Part shown: positions 1 to 9,815 of the stretch, piece by piece
Layout of the letters: every line of letters begins with the position of its first letter
Position numbering within the stretch: position 1 is the first letter of the stretch
Assembly (NCBI GenBank): GCA_026390795.1
Contig: JAPLFG010000003.1
Span: 2,480,001 to 2,544,000, forward strand
Direction: 5' to 3'
DNA from: Ignavibacteriales bacterium
Lineage (GTDB): Bacteria; Bacteroidota; Ignavibacteria; Ignavibacteriales; Melioribacteraceae
Length of the DNA stretch: 64,000 nt
Position numbers and translations under genes: made by a program
The notes under the pieces: model-generated
Databases searched by the model: none
Told to the model about the DNA's origin: nothing
Seen by the model: the letters and a program-made list of their open reading frames with translations, nothing else

Positions 1-1367
1 TCCTTGGTGCAATGCTGATTGATAACGAAGCTGTTCCCAAAGCGATTGAAATTTTAAAACCGGATTCGTTCTTCGATAAACGAAATCGGATTATTTTTGA
101 ATCGATGTCCGCACTCTATGAATCGAATGAACCGATTGATACTGTTTCGGTTTATGAAGAGTTGAAAAAAGCAGGCAAAGGAGATGAAGCCGGCGGTGCC
201 GCTTACCTTAGTAAACTTACTCAAGATATTTCTTCTGCAGCAAATATTGATTACCACGCTCGTGTGGTTCTTGAAAAATGGATTTTACGCCAGCTGATTC
301 ATTCATCATTTGAAATTGCAAGCGCTGCATATGAAGGAAGAGAAGATGTTTTTGATCTGTTAGATGCTGCCGAAGCAAAGATATTTCAAATTTCCGAAAA
401 GGGAATTAAAGAATCGTTTAAATCAATGGATAAAGCCGTTAAAGAAGCGCTCGAATTGATTGAGGCAATCCATTCTAAAAGTATAGGTACGTTTGCGGTT
501 CCTTCCGGATTTTTTGAATTGGATGATCTACTTGGCGGTTTCCAAAAATCTGATTTGATTATTGTTGCGGCACGTCCTTCTATGGGTAAGACTGCATTCG
601 CTATGTCCGCCGCACGCAATGCCGCAATCGATCACGGTGTTCCAATCGCAGTCTTCAGTTTGGAAATGGCTACGATCCAACTTGCGACACGATTAATTTC
701 TGCCGAAGCACGCATTAATGCACATAACGTTCGTACCGGAAAATTTAAACCGGAAGAAGGCGCAAAGATTAGCCGCACAGTTCACAAATTGAGCAAAGCG
801 CCTATTTATATTGATGACACGCCCGCAATTTCAATTCTTGAACTTCGCGCTAAAGCAAGACGGTTAAAGAATGAAAAAAATATCGGTTTGATAATTATAG
901 ATTACTTGCAGCTATTAAGCGCTTCTTACAATATGGAAAGCCGGGAGCGTGAAATTTCTACAATATCCCGTTCATTAAAAGCTCTTGCAAAAGAATTGAA
1001 CATTCCTGTAATCGCGCTCTCACAGTTAAACCGTCAAGTTGAATCACGAACAGATAAGAGACCAATGCTTTCGGATTTGCGCGAGTCCGGTTCAATCGAG
1101 CAGGATGCGGACGTTGTAATATTTTTATACCGTCCGGAAGTTTACGGCATTACACAATTCTCTAGCGGTGATATGAATGGTGAAACTACTGAAGGTGTTG
1201 CAGAAGTAATAATCGGCAAGCAAAGAAACGGTCCTATAGGCGATGTGAAATTACGCTTCATAAAAGATTATGCACGGTTCGAAAATCTAGACCGCTTCAG
1301 GCAGCAGTTACCAGCGGGAGCTGAACAGGCGGCAATCACATCGGGAGCCGAGGATTTTCCAATATGA
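1..1367 (+). CDS. dnaB: Replicative DNA helicase DnaB (5' truncated by window edge)
   Basis: Ring helicase that unwinds DNA ahead of the replisome. The reading frame is open to the window edge: the codons before the first in-frame ATG (position 12) read L-G-A, continuing into MLIDNE, which matches the usual DnaB N-terminal AVLGAMLID stretch. That ATG is therefore internal and only about 20 residues are missing. Counting from it, the N-terminal helical domain spans about 1-100, a linker 100-160, and the RecA-like C-terminal domain follows with Walker A ARPSMGKTA at 187-195 and a later IIIDYLQLL Walker B strand. No intein interrupts it. Its stop overlaps the next start by 4 bases (ATGA). Confidence 0.96.
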   Translation, partial: LGAMLIDNEAVPKAIEILKPDSFFDKRNRIIFESMSALYESNEPIDTVSVYEELKKAGKGDEAGGAAYLSKLTQDISSAANIDYHARVVLEKWILRQLIHSSFEIASAAYEGREDVFDLLDAAEAKIFQISEKGIKESFKSMDKAVKEALELIEAIHSKSIGTFAVPSGFFELDDLLGGFQKSDLIIVAARPSMGKTAFAMSAARNAAIDHGVPIAVFSLEMATIQLATRLISAEARINAHNVRTGKFKPEEGAKISRTVHKLSKAPIYIDDTPAISILELRAKARRLKNEKNIGLIIIDYLQLLSASYNMESREREISTISRSLKALAKELNIPVIALSQLNRQVESRTDKRPMLSDLRESGSIEQDADVVIFLYRPEVYGITQFSSGDMNGETTEGVAEVIIGKQRNGPIGDVKLRFIKDYARFENLDRFRQQLPAGAEQAAITSGAEDFPI

Positions 1368-2218
1368 AAAAAATATTTTTGCTTGTTTTTGTATTGTGGT
1401 TCTCGTCCGATAGTTTCACGCAAACAATTTACACTCAGCAAGATGTGGATATTTGTAATTCCAAGTTTCAGTTAGCAGTTGATATAAATCTCTCATCGCT
1501 TCCAATCAATCAAGTAATAATTGAAATCGGAAAAAGTTTTCTCGGAACAGATTATTCCGCTGGTTCACTCGAAAAAGGAGATGAAGAAAAACTTGTAGTT
1601 CATCTAACCGGATTAGATTGTTATACATTTCTTGAATCGTCTCTTGTCTTTGCCAGATGTATTAAGGAAGGCAAAAACAGTTTTGATGATTATCAGAATG
1701 AACTTACAAACATTCGTTACCGGAAAGGAAAACTGGATGAATATCCTTCGCGGCTTCATTACTTCTCCGATTGGATCTATGATATGAACAAACGGGGAAT
1801 AGGTAAAGACATTACTAAAGAAATCGGTGGCAAACCTTACGATAAGAAAATTTATTTTATGAGCACACATATAGATGCTTACCGTCAATTAAAAAATAAT
1901 CCGAAATTTGTGGATGAGATTGCGAAAATTGAAAAAGAAATTTCTTCACGGAAATATTATTACGTTCCTCAAGAAGAAATTTCGAAAGTTGAAGATAAAA
2001 TTCAAAGCGGGGACATAATAGGAATCACGACAAATGTAGAAGGACTTGATATAGCCCATACAGGAATTGCAATTCGTATGGACGATGGAAGAATTCATCT
2101 GATGCACGCACCGAATGTTGGTTACAAAGTTCAGATCACAGAAAAACCGCTTGCCGACTATATTAAAGGAAATAAGAAACAAACTGGGATAATGGTTCTC
2201 CGTCCCGCCGATTTATAA
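1364..2218 (+). CDS. DUF1460 family, N-acetylmuramoyl-L-alanine amidase-like protein
   Basis: Probable exported peptidoglycan hydrolase of the DUF1460 group, which belongs to the NlpC/P60-like cysteine peptidase superfamily. Residues 1-20 form a signal peptide ending near FTQ. The expected nucleophile is Cys86 in GLDCYTFLE, and the likely catalytic histidine is His232 in the IAHTGIAI strand. At 284 residues the length is normal for the family. It overlaps dnaB by 4 bases, so it is probably translationally coupled, although the functions look unrelated. Family assignment is from motif and overall pattern; the exact substrate bond is inferred. Confidence 0.82.
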   Translation: MKKIFLLVFVLWFSSDSFTQTIYTQQDVDICNSKFQLAVDINLSSLPINQVIIEIGKSFLGTDYSAGSLEKGDEEKLVVHLTGLDCYTFLESSLVFARCIKEGKNSFDDYQNELTNIRYRKGKLDEYPSRLHYFSDWIYDMNKRGIGKDITKEIGGKPYDKKIYFMSTHIDAYRQLKNNPKFVDEIAKIEKEISSRKYYYVPQEEISKVEDKIQSGDIIGITTNVEGLDIAHTGIAIRMDDGRIHLMHAPNVGYKVQITEKPLADYIKGNKKQTGIMVLRPADL

Positions 2219-2226
2219 GATAATTA

Positions 2227-4047
2227 TTATTTCGTATCCCATGGATTAGAAAATCTAATTGTTCTCTCGTAATCTTTTGTTTCGTCAATCTTTTGTTTTC
2301 GTGCCCTTAAAATATCACTCCTTGAAATTATTCCGGTTAAATTCATAGAATCTAAATCCTCCACTACCGGAATTGAATTAAGATCGTGCTCAGCCATTAG
2401 ATCAGCCGCTTCTCTGATAGTATCGTTCTCAAGAAGTACAACCAGCGGTTTTGCAATCATATTTTTGATTTGTTCCTCTTCATTCTGATCTATGGAAAGC
2501 AAACCTTTCTTCGTAACAATTCCCGTAAGTTTGGATTCGGCATCAACCACAGGAAATGTGTGGAATCTTATCTCTTCTTTTGTTAACCACTCTCTAACTT
2601 TCATCAGAATATCTTCTGAATAAATTGAAACAACATTTTTTGTTGCAAACCTGGCGACGTTCATTTGGTTTAAATGATCTGCTTCATATTCATGCGGCAC
2701 TCTGATTCCTCTCCTCGCAATTTTCTCTGTCATTATGGTTTGTTTCATCAACAGAATTGAAACCAGATACGATGCGCTGCAGCAGGCAAGTAAAGGTAAA
2801 ATTGCAGCGGGCTGCATCGTAGTTTCAAAAGCAAAAACAATTGAAGTGAGAATTGCCCGGGAAGCTCCGGTGAATAATGCCGCCATTCCAACAAGTGCAG
2901 CCATCCGCGGATCGATTCCAAGATTGGGGAAAAGGAATAAAGCAAAAGTTGTTAAAGCAGCACCAAGTCCTCCGCCTATTGTAAACAAAGGCGCTAAGGT
3001 TCCGCCGGATGTTCCGCTTCCCAATGAGATTGACCATGAGAAAAATTTTGCTATGAACAATGCGATTAATATCGGTCCGGAAATATTTCCGTTAATAATG
3101 TTTGTAATATTATCATAACCAACACCAAGAGTAGCCGGGACAAAAAAACCGATCACTCCTACTGCTATTGCACCTAATGCCGGCCACCACATCCAATGAA
3201 TCGGCAATTTTTCAAACATATCTTCAATCGCATAGACAGATTTTGTAACAAGAACAGACGCAAAGCCGATTACAATTCCTAAAATAAAATAAGCTATAAG
3301 AGAACCCTCTGTAGGTGAAAGTAAAAATGGTGCAGTAGCAAAGACGGGTTTAACTCCTTCTGTAATAAATCTTACGGCAGTTGCACTCCCGCTTGCAAGT
3401 GTAACGGGCAAAAGTGATTTGGGTTTGAATTCAAAGAGAAGGAGTTCAATTGCCAATAGAATTGCGGAGATAGGGCTGCCGAATGTAGCAGCCATTCCAC
3501 CGGCCGCTCCCGCCGCAAGAAGAATTTTTCTTTCATCAGCATTTACCGGAAAAAGTTGTCCTATGAATGAACCCAGTGCGCCTCCGGTTGCTATGATTGG
3601 TCCTTCAGCGCCGAATGGTCCGCCTGTTCCAATAGATATTGCTGCTGAGATTGGTTTTAAAACTGTCAACCTTGGTGAAATCTTACTTTTGTTTGTTAAG
3701 ACTTGTTCCATCGCTTCAGGAATTCCATGTCCGCGAATTCCTTTTGAGCCGTAGCGTGCCATTAGACCAACTATCAACGCACCAATGATTGGAACGATTA
3801 TTACAAAGAGACCAAGATGATTATCTTTTGGCGAGGTAAAACTGAGAGAGAATTTTCCATAGAAAGCCAGATTGGTAATTATTCCGATTAAGCTGATTAA
3901 TATTTTTGCGACAAAACCAGAAGCAACTCCAAGAAGAACAGATAAACCGGAAATATAAAACGCTCTCTTATTAAAATAAGTATGACTCGAATTTACCGTC
4001 TGCATTGAAGATGATTCGGCGGGCGTGGGCGTACTTTCGTTGTTCAC
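2227..4047 (-). CDS. ClC-family chloride channel/antiporter with C-terminal CBS pair
   Basis: Inner-membrane anion channel or Cl-/H+ exchanger. The membrane domain covers about residues 30-440 and carries the three selectivity motifs: GHGIPEA (106-112, counterpart of GSGIP), GGPFGAEGP (142-150, counterpart of GREGP, keeping gating glutamate 148), and SGGTLAPLF (counterpart of GxFxP). A cytoplasmic pair of CBS domains fills about 450-590 and ends in ISRSDILRARKQK. CBS pairs in this family often bind adenine nucleotides. The start is GTG. The gene stands alone, convergent with the DUF1460 gene. Channel versus antiporter cannot be decided here. Confidence 0.93.
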   Translation of the reverse strand: MNNESTPTPAESSSMQTVNSSHTYFNKRAFYISGLSVLLGVASGFVAKILISLIGIITNLAFYGKFSLSFTSPKDNHLGLFVIIVPIIGALIVGLMARYGSKGIRGHGIPEAMEQVLTNKSKISPRLTVLKPISAAISIGTGGPFGAEGPIIATGGALGSFIGQLFPVNADERKILLAAGAAGGMAATFGSPISAILLAIELLLFEFKPKSLLPVTLASGSATAVRFITEGVKPVFATAPFLLSPTEGSLIAYFILGIVIGFASVLVTKSVYAIEDMFEKLPIHWMWWPALGAIAVGVIGFFVPATLGVGYDNITNIINGNISGPILIALFIAKFFSWSISLGSGTSGGTLAPLFTIGGGLGAALTTFALFLFPNLGIDPRMAALVGMAALFTGASRAILTSIVFAFETTMQPAAILPLLACCSASYLVSILLMKQTIMTEKIARRGIRVPHEYEADHLNQMNVARFATKNVVSIYSEDILMKVREWLTKEEIRFHTFPVVDAESKLTGIVTKKGLLSIDQNEEEQIKNMIAKPLVVLLENDTIREAADLMAEHDLNSIPVVEDLDSMNLTGIISRSDILRARKQKIDETKDYERTIRFSNPWDTK

Positions 4048-4130
4048 ATACTCTTTCTATACTTGTGATGAATTGTGATCAGGAGATTAAAGAACCTCCT
4101 TTGTATGTAATAACATTGATTGGTTGAAAT

Positions 4131-4985
4131 TTAGTTCCGGATTAGACTCTGAAGAACAGCAATATTTTCCAAATCCTCTTGTTGATCTTTTCCTTTTGGA
4201 GTTTCTAAAATCTTTGGTACTTTCTCAAGTTTTTTGTCGTTCATAATATTTGTAAAACCTTCCAATCCTATGAATCCTTTGCCGATATGATCATGCCGAT
4301 CAACTCTGCTTCCTAAATCCTTCTTGCTGTCGTTCATGTGGATACACTTCAGCAAATCCAAGCCGATGATATCATCAAACTCTTTTATTACCTTCTTATA
4401 TTCTTTTGGATCTTTAATATTATATCCGGCGGCAAAGATATGGCATGTATCGATGCAGACCGTCATTCTTTCTTTCTCGTCAACAAGATCAATTATTTCT
4501 CTGAGTTGTTCAAATTTGTAACCGAGTGTTGTACCTTGACCCGCGGTAGCTTCAAGCATACTTTTGGTTTTGAATCCTTTTGTTTGTGCGTGGGCATAAT
4601 TAAGAGATTCGGCAATAATTTTTATTCCGTCTTCCTCGCCCTGTCCAGTATGCGCACCGGGATGAAAATTCAACTGGGGAATTCCAAGCTGCTCGCACCG
4701 TTCCAATTCCTTTATATAAGAAGTTCTAGATTTCATTAGACTTTCTGGATCTTTCGCGCAGAGGTTTATTAAATATGAATCATGAGAGACGACGACTTTT
4801 ATGTTAGACTGACTTAATTTTTCTTTGTAATCCGTAATTTCTTTTTCATATAGATCGCGTGCAAAATATTGATTATTATTTTTCGTGAAGATCTGAATTG
4901 CGGTAAAACCTAGTTTTTCCGCTGCTTCTATTGCAGATGCGGGACCGCCGGAAACAAAAGTATGAGCTCCCATTAAATGTTTCAT
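4131..4985 (-). CDS. nfo: Endonuclease IV (AP endonuclease)
   Basis: Zinc-dependent apurinic/apyrimidinic endonuclease of base excision repair. The TIM-barrel pattern is complete: MGAHTFVSGG at the N-terminus, NFHPGAHTGQGEEDG, MLEATAGQGTTLG, VCIDTCHIFAAGYNI, HMNDSKKDLGSRVDRHDHIGKG, and a C-terminal ILETPKGKD. The His, Glu and Asp zinc ligands of the family lie in these motifs. The frame could start five codons earlier at 5000, but AAAGGA lies between the two ATGs at good distance from the second, so I use 4985. The leader upstream carries an inverted repeat and a possible -7 promoter element. Confidence 0.95.
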   Translation of the reverse strand: MKHLMGAHTFVSGGPASAIEAAEKLGFTAIQIFTKNNNQYFARDLYEKEITDYKEKLSQSNIKVVVSHDSYLINLCAKDPESLMKSRTSYIKELERCEQLGIPQLNFHPGAHTGQGEEDGIKIIAESLNYAHAQTKGFKTKSMLEATAGQGTTLGYKFEQLREIIDLVDEKERMTVCIDTCHIFAAGYNIKDPKEYKKVIKEFDDIIGLDLLKCIHMNDSKKDLGSRVDRHDHIGKGFIGLEGFTNIMNDKKLEKVPKILETPKGKDQQEDLENIAVLQSLIRN

Positions 4986-5017
4986 TACTAATCCTTTCAT
5001 TTAATCATGTTCTTGAT

Positions 5018-5051
5018 CTTGATCATGATCTTTTTCTTTTTAATGATCAAG
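5018..5051 (-). promoter_or_regulatory. Inverted repeat in the nfo leader
   Basis: CTTGATCAT (5018-5026) and ATGATCAAG (5043-5051) are exact reverse complements separated by 16 bases, within a run of GATC-rich repeats. They lie between a TATCTTTG element and the nfo start, so they would form a hairpin in the nfo leader RNA or a DNA operator. The function is unknown. Confidence 0.4.
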
Positions 5052-5071
5052 AATAAATTTTGTTTTTGATT

Positions 5072-5079
5072 CAAAGATA
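5072..5079 (-). promoter_or_regulatory. Possible -7 promoter element for nfo
   Basis: TATCTTTG on the minus strand fits the TAnnTTTG -7 consensus of Bacteroidota primary sigma factors. It lies about 90 bases before the nfo start codon. There is no clear -33 TTG partner, so this is a motif match only. Confidence 0.35.
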
Positions 5080-5119
5080 ATATTATTGCTAGGAAGAATT
5101 TAAAGAATGGCAGATTGAA

Positions 5120-6004
5120 ATGAAAATATTTATTACCGGCGGAAGCGGTTTGCTGGGACAATACCTTAATATTGACCTTGGCAGGAATCACGATATACTT
5201 ACCCAGTATAACTCGAAGATCGGCAACTGCGGAAATAATAATAATGTAAAATTAGCAATCAATAATTACACGGCTTTGGAAAAGATATTCTCTTCTTTCA
5301 AACCGGAAATTGTAATTCACACAGCAGCAGTTTCCAATCCGGAAAAAGCAGATAAGCTTTCTGCCGATGAAGTTTATGACATAAATGTGAACGCGTCTGC
5401 CGATCTTGCCCGTCTCTGTTCGCAATATGGTGCGAAGTTGATTTATCTCTCGACCGATTTAGTCTATGCCGGTTATAGAGGTTCATATCTAAGAGAAGAT
5501 GCAAAATTAATTCCTATTTCCTTATATGCCGAGACAAAATTGATGGGTGAAGTGAAAATCAAAGAGACTTTTGATAATTATATAATCTTACGAGAGGCTC
5601 TTCTAATAGGATTTGGATTGAATCATTCGAAAAATAATTTTCATCTGATGTATGAAAATCTTGCCGACAATAAACCGGTCAGTCTATTTGTTGATCAATT
5701 TCGCACTCCGCTTGCATTACACGATTCTGCCAGGATAATTGAAGAGTTGATTAAAAAAAATATTCATGGAGAAATTATTAATCTTGGCGGAACCGAAAGA
5801 TTATCCAGATACGAATTGGGAGAAATTCTTTGCGAGGAAGCTGGCTTCGACAAAAATCTGCTTGTGAAAAAAACGATGGAAGAATCAGGACTTACTTACA
5901 AAGTTGCGGATGTTTCTTTGAATACCGATAAATTGAAATCGCTTGGAATCATTCCCCAAGGTATAAGAGAAGCAATACGGGAAATACTATCTCAGTGCGG
6001 TTAA
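5120..6004 (+). CDS. NAD(P)-dependent sugar-nucleotide reductase, RmlD-like
   Basis: Extended short-chain dehydrogenase of the RmlD (dTDP-4-dehydrorhamnose reductase) type. The Rossmann glycine motif TGGSGLLG lies at residues 6-13, followed by [22 protein letters not shown] and the catalytic YAETK pair (Tyr and Lys four apart). The 294-residue length is normal. No rhamnose genes flank it, so the substrate is open: it could act in dTDP-rhamnose synthesis or on another nucleotide sugar. Its 3' end overlaps the convergent gatB by 18 bases. Confidence 0.8.
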   Translation: MKIFITGGSGLLGQYLNIDLGRNHDILTQYNSKIGNCGNNNNVKLAINNYTALEKIFSSFKPEIVIHTAAVSNPEKADKLSADEVYDINVNASADLARLCSQYGAKLIYLSTDLVYAGYRGSYLREDAKLIPISLYAETKLMGEVKIKETFDNYIILREALLIGFGLNHSKNNFHLMYENLADNKPVSLFVDQFRTPLALHDSARIIEELIKKNIHGEIINLGGTERLSRYELGEILCEEAGFDKNLLVKKTMEESGLTYKVADVSLNTDKLKSLGIIPQGIREAIREILSQCG

Positions 6005-7429
6005 TTTTATATTTAACAACTCATTCACAATGGCTGGATTTGCTTTTCCCTTTGTTTCTTTCATAATCTGCCCGACAAAAAATCCAAGTACCTTATCTTT
6101 ACCGCTAAGAAATTCTTCCACTTGCTTTGGATTCGCAGAAAGAATTTTATCAATTGCTTTTTCAATTTCCGAAGTATCTGTAATCTGAATTAGATTTTTC
6201 TCTTTAACAATTTCAGTCGGATCTTGATTGGTTTTGAGCATCTCCGAAAAAATTTCTTTTGCGATCTTTCCGCTGATAATATTTTGATTGATCATCTTAA
6301 TCAACTTACCAAGATTTTCCGCAGAAACGGGGAATAGAATAGCCGAGAGTTTTTGTTCATTCAAAATTTTAAGGACTTCGGTCATCACCCAGTTGCTTGC
6401 AGATTTATAATCATCGGTGACAGTTAATATTCTTTCGTAGTAATCGGCAAGATCCCGCGAGGAAGTTAGAATATCCGCATCATATCTTGGAATTGAGTAT
6501 TGTTCAATAAAACGGTCTCTTCGTCTCTCCGGTAGTTCCGGCATCATTTTAGAAATATCAGCTTTCCATTTCTGATCAACAATAACGGGCATCAAATCGG
6601 GATCCGGGAAGTAGCGGTAGTCATGCGCTTCTTCTTTACTGCGCATCGGAATAATCTTATTTTGATCGGCGTTCCATAAAAGAGTCTGCTGAACGATTCT
6701 TCCACCGTCTTCTAAAATGTTTATCTGTCTTTCTATCTCAAACTCGATCGCTTTCTGGACATTCCGGAATGAGTTCATATTCTTCACTTCAGTTTTAGTT
6801 CCGAGTTTTGTTTCTCCATTCAAACGAACAGAAATATTCGCATCGCATCGAAGAGAACCTTCTTCCATGTTGCCATCGCAAATTTCTAAATAAGTTACAA
6901 TTTGCTTTAACTTTGTTAAGTAGAGGTACGCCTCCTCGGCAGAACGAAGATCTGGCTCGCTTACAATTTCCATCAGCGGTGTTCCGCACCGGTTAACATC
7001 AATCAATGTATCAAATCCTTGATCATGAATTGATTTACCGGCGTCCTCTTCCATATGGATGCGGGTTAAACCGATTTCCTTTTTAGAACCATCTTTTAAT
7101 TCGATTATGATTTTACCATGCTCGCAAATTGGCTCTTCAAATTGAGAAATTTGGTATCCCTTTGGAAGATCGGGATAGAAATAATTTTTACGTGCGAATA
7201 TTGAGCGCTCTTTTATAACGCAATCGCTCGCAAGTCCCATGAGCACAGTAAACTCAACAACCTTTTTGTTCATCACGGGCAGAACACCGGGATGAGCTAA
7301 ACAAACAGGGCAGACATTTGTATTCGGAGGCGCGTCAAATTTTGTTGAGCAGCCGCAGAAAATTTTTGTATCTGTCAGCAATTGAGCGTGAACTTCCAAA
7401 CCGATAACAGCTTCGTATTTTTGATTCAT
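5987..7429 (-). CDS. gatB: Asp/Glu-tRNA amidotransferase subunit B
   Basis: Subunit B of GatCAB, which amidates misacylated Glu-tRNA(Gln) or Asp-tRNA(Asn). It shows the family opening [13 protein letters not shown], a [19 protein letters not shown] zinc-type cysteine cluster, [12 protein letters not shown], and a helical GatB/YqeY tail. A TTG three codons earlier is in frame, but the ATG at 7429 gives the normal N-terminus. Length from there is 480 residues. GatC is encoded at 43.6 kb and no gatA lies in the window, so the three subunits are scattered. Confidence 0.96.
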   Translation of the reverse strand: MNQKYEAVIGLEVHAQLLTDTKIFCGCSTKFDAPPNTNVCPVCLAHPGVLPVMNKKVVEFTVLMGLASDCVIKERSIFARKNYFYPDLPKGYQISQFEEPICEHGKIIIELKDGSKKEIGLTRIHMEEDAGKSIHDQGFDTLIDVNRCGTPLMEIVSEPDLRSAEEAYLYLTKLKQIVTYLEICDGNMEEGSLRCDANISVRLNGETKLGTKTEVKNMNSFRNVQKAIEFEIERQINILEDGGRIVQQTLLWNADQNKIIPMRSKEEAHDYRYFPDPDLMPVIVDQKWKADISKMMPELPERRRDRFIEQYSIPRYDADILTSSRDLADYYERILTVTDDYKSASNWVMTEVLKILNEQKLSAILFPVSAENLGKLIKMINQNIISGKIAKEIFSEMLKTNQDPTEIVKEKNLIQITDTSEIEKAIDKILSANPKQVEEFLSGKDKVLGFFVGQIMKETKGKANPAIVNELLNIKLTALR

Positions 7430-7552
7430 CCTGTCCAAGATTGATTTTACTCTGGCGAATATAATTATTTTCGAGATATACGTTAGTATTTTACTTTTTA
7501 ATAATTATTCTTCATATTGAAACAGAATAAATCAAACACTTTTAGAGGGCAT

Positions 7553-8272
7553 ATGATTCTTGATGTATTGGTTTTTGCTGCTCACCCGGATGACGCGGAA
7601 CTTTCTATGGGTGGAACTATTGCAAAACTTGCAAGTACCGGATTAAAAGTTGGAATTATAGATCTAAGCCGAGGTGAACTTGGAACGCGCGGTTCGGCAG
7701 AAATAAGAATGAAGGAAGCGCAAAACGCCGCCGAAATTTTGAAGATATCTCATAGAGAAAATTTAGGATTTAAAGACGGCTCGCTTAAGTTTAACGAAGA
7801 ATACTTAAATAAAATAATTTCTAAGATCCGCAAGTTTCAACCGAAGATAATTTTTGCGCCTTATTTCAACGACCGTCATCCCGATCATATCGGTACTTCG
7901 CAGCTTATAAAAGAGGCAATGTTTTTTACCGGGTTACCAAAAATAAATACTGAGGAAAACAATAGGATTCAGCCAACTTTTCGTCCTCAGAAACTTTTTT
8001 ATTATATGCAGACTTACGAATTCAAGCCAACATTCATTGCTGATATCAGCGGTTTCTTCGATTCTAAAATGAAAGCCGTATTTGCTTATGAAACTCAGTT
8101 CCATAATCCGGAAAGTCTTGAACCGGAAACATTTATAAGTCAGCCAAACTTTTTAAAATTTATTGAAGCCCGCGCAAAATCTTTTGGATTTAAAATCGGC
8201 AAAGATTACGGAGAAGCATTTTTCTGTGAAGAAGAACTTGAATATGATTTAATTGCGGCACTCAAGTATTGA
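7553..8272 (+). CDS. bshB1: N-acetyl-alpha-D-glucosaminyl-L-malate deacetylase (bacillithiol synthesis)
   Basis: PIG-L/LmbE-type zinc deacetylase that removes acetyl from GlcNAc-malate in bacillithiol synthesis. The zinc motif AHPDDAE lies near residue 10, GELGTRGSAEIR and ENLGFKDGSL match BshB1 rather than general LmbE proteins, and the second metal motif is NDRHPDHIGT. I place the start at the ATG at 7553, preceded by AGAGGG, giving 239 residues and the usual MxLDxLxFxAHPDD opening; a TTG 12 codons earlier is the alternative. bshA and bshC are not in this window. Confidence 0.87.
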   Translation: MILDVLVFAAHPDDAELSMGGTIAKLASTGLKVGIIDLSRGELGTRGSAEIRMKEAQNAAEILKISHRENLGFKDGSLKFNEEYLNKIISKIRKFQPKIIFAPYFNDRHPDHIGTSQLIKEAMFFTGLPKINTEENNRIQPTFRPQKLFYYMQTYEFKPTFIADISGFFDSKMKAVFAYETQFHNPESLEPETFISQPNFLKFIEARAKSFGFKIGKDYGEAFFCEEELEYDLIAALKY

Positions 8273-8291
8273 ACGAAAAAAGGGAGGTTGG

Positions 8292-9767
8292 TTGAAATTA
8301 AATTCCTTTCATGTCAAGAGTCTCGGTTTTTTTCTTGGAATCGGCTTATTCATCTTCGTATGGTTCTTTGTTGATTTCGGTTCGGAATTTCATAACGCAA
8401 AATTGGTTGCTGCTGTTGCCTCGTTGATGGCAACATGGTGGATTTTTGAAGCGGTCCCGCTTGCGGTTACATCGTTAGTCCCTTTAATTTTATTCCCTAC
8501 TATTGGTGTTCTATCTTCCGCATCCACTGCGGAGCAGTACATGAATACTACAATTTTTCTTTTCATAGGCGGATTTGTAATAGCGGTGGCTATGGAGAAA
8601 TGGAATCTTCACAAACGCATTGCACTAAGTGTTATTCTTTTTTTCGGCAGCAGTCCCTCAAAAATTATTTTTGGTTTTATGGTTGCCGCCGGGTTTATTT
8701 CTATGTGGATCTCAAATACTGCAACATGTTTGATGGTCCTACCGATTGGTCTTTCAATAATTTATAAAGTTGAAAATGAATTCGGTAAAGAGAATAGTTC
8801 AAATTTTTCAAAAGCTCTGATGATCGCAATAGCTTATTCAAGTACAATCGGCGGTATTGCAACGTTAATAGGAACCCCTCCGAATTTAATTTTTCTTAGA
8901 ATGTACAAAATTAATTTTCCCAATAGTCCGTTGATGAAATTTGGCGAGTGGATGGTTTTCGGCGTTCCGCTTGCAGTTGTTATGATGATCATCGCCTGGA
9001 TCGTTCTTACAAAAATTGTTTTCAAGTCTGATAAGAAACTTGTACTGGATAGAAAAATTATACATGAAGAAAAGAAAAAATTGGGAAAGATGACTTATGA
9101 AGAAAAAGCCGTTATGGTTGTTTTCGCATTAACCTCCTTTTTATGGATTTTCAGAAGCGATTTAGAATTGGGATCGTTGAAGATTCCGGGTTGGTCTAAT
9201 TTGTTTGCTTCGTCTGCGTTTATTGAAGACAGCACGGTTGCTGTAACAATGGCATTACTCCTTTTTCTTATTCCATGCGGCTCATTTGGAAATAAACATA
9301 AATTCCTTTTAGATCAGGATGATATTCCAAAGATTCCATGGGATATTGTTCTCCTATTCGGCGGCGGATTTGCAATTGCCGAGGGCTTTGTTCAGAGCGG
9401 ATTATCAAAACTAATCGGTCAAGAATTTATGATGCTAAAAAACATTTCTCCGTTAGCATTAGTAGCTATAATTTGTACTATTGTAGTATTCTCAAGCGAA
9501 CTAACATCAAACTCTGCGCAGACTACTATAATGCTTCCGCTCCTTGCTTCATTGTCTAAAGAGATCGGTATTAATCCTCTTATGATTATGGTACCCGCCA
9601 CATTTTCTGTCTCATTAGCGTTTATGCTGCCTGTAGGAACTCCGCCTAACGCTATTGTTTTCAGCAGTCAGAGACTTAAAGTTTGGGACATGGTCCAGGC
9701 CGGGTTCCTGTTAAATGTTATTGGTATTATAGTCATAATTATCTTCACTAAAATTTTCTTTTTATAG
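8292..9767 (+). CDS. DASS/SLC13 family sodium-coupled carboxylate transporter
   Basis: Inner-membrane symporter for dicarboxylates, citrate or sulfate. About 11-12 hydrophobic segments are present, and the inverted-repeat sodium sites are clear: ISNTATCLMVLP and TSNSAQTTIMLP (SNT-type motifs), with GTPPNLIFL and the signature LPVGTPPNAIVFSS. The frame is open from 8253, but a TTG at 8292 follows a strong GGGAGG (8282-8287) and gives a 491-residue protein starting just before the first membrane segment. It follows bshB1 by 19 bases. The substrate cannot be read from the sequence. Confidence 0.9.
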   Translation: MKLNSFHVKSLGFFLGIGLFIFVWFFVDFGSEFHNAKLVAAVASLMATWWIFEAVPLAVTSLVPLILFPTIGVLSSASTAEQYMNTTIFLFIGGFVIAVAMEKWNLHKRIALSVILFFGSSPSKIIFGFMVAAGFISMWISNTATCLMVLPIGLSIIYKVENEFGKENSSNFSKALMIAIAYSSTIGGIATLIGTPPNLIFLRMYKINFPNSPLMKFGEWMVFGVPLAVVMMIIAWIVLTKIVFKSDKKLVLDRKIIHEEKKKLGKMTYEEKAVMVVFALTSFLWIFRSDLELGSLKIPGWSNLFASSAFIEDSTVAVTMALLLFLIPCGSFGNKHKFLLDQDDIPKIPWDIVLLFGGGFAIAEGFVQSGLSKLIGQEFMMLKNISPLALVAIICTIVVFSSELTSNSAQTTIMLPLLASLSKEIGINPLMIMVPATFSVSLAFMLPVGTPPNAIVFSSQRLKVWDMVQAGFLLNVIGIIVIIIFTKIFFL

Positions 9768-9815
9768 AATCGTTTACTTCTATTTTACATCTTATTGTAA
9801 AGGAATGGAAATAAT

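Noticed and set aside
1-1367. Intein in DnaB
   Set aside because: DnaB is a common intein host, but the chain is contiguous through Walker A and the DnaB motifs with normal length.
3419-3754. 111-codon plus-strand frame within the ClC gene
   Set aside because: It is the antisense of conserved ClC motifs and has the composition of a shadow frame.
4338-4739. 133-codon frame antisense to nfo
   Set aside because: No start signal or protein pattern; the minus strand encodes a complete endonuclease IV.
5987-6004. Overlap of gatB with the RmlD-like gene as a sign of frameshift
   Set aside because: Both proteins have normal C-termini; an 18-base convergent overlap is compatible with two intact genes.
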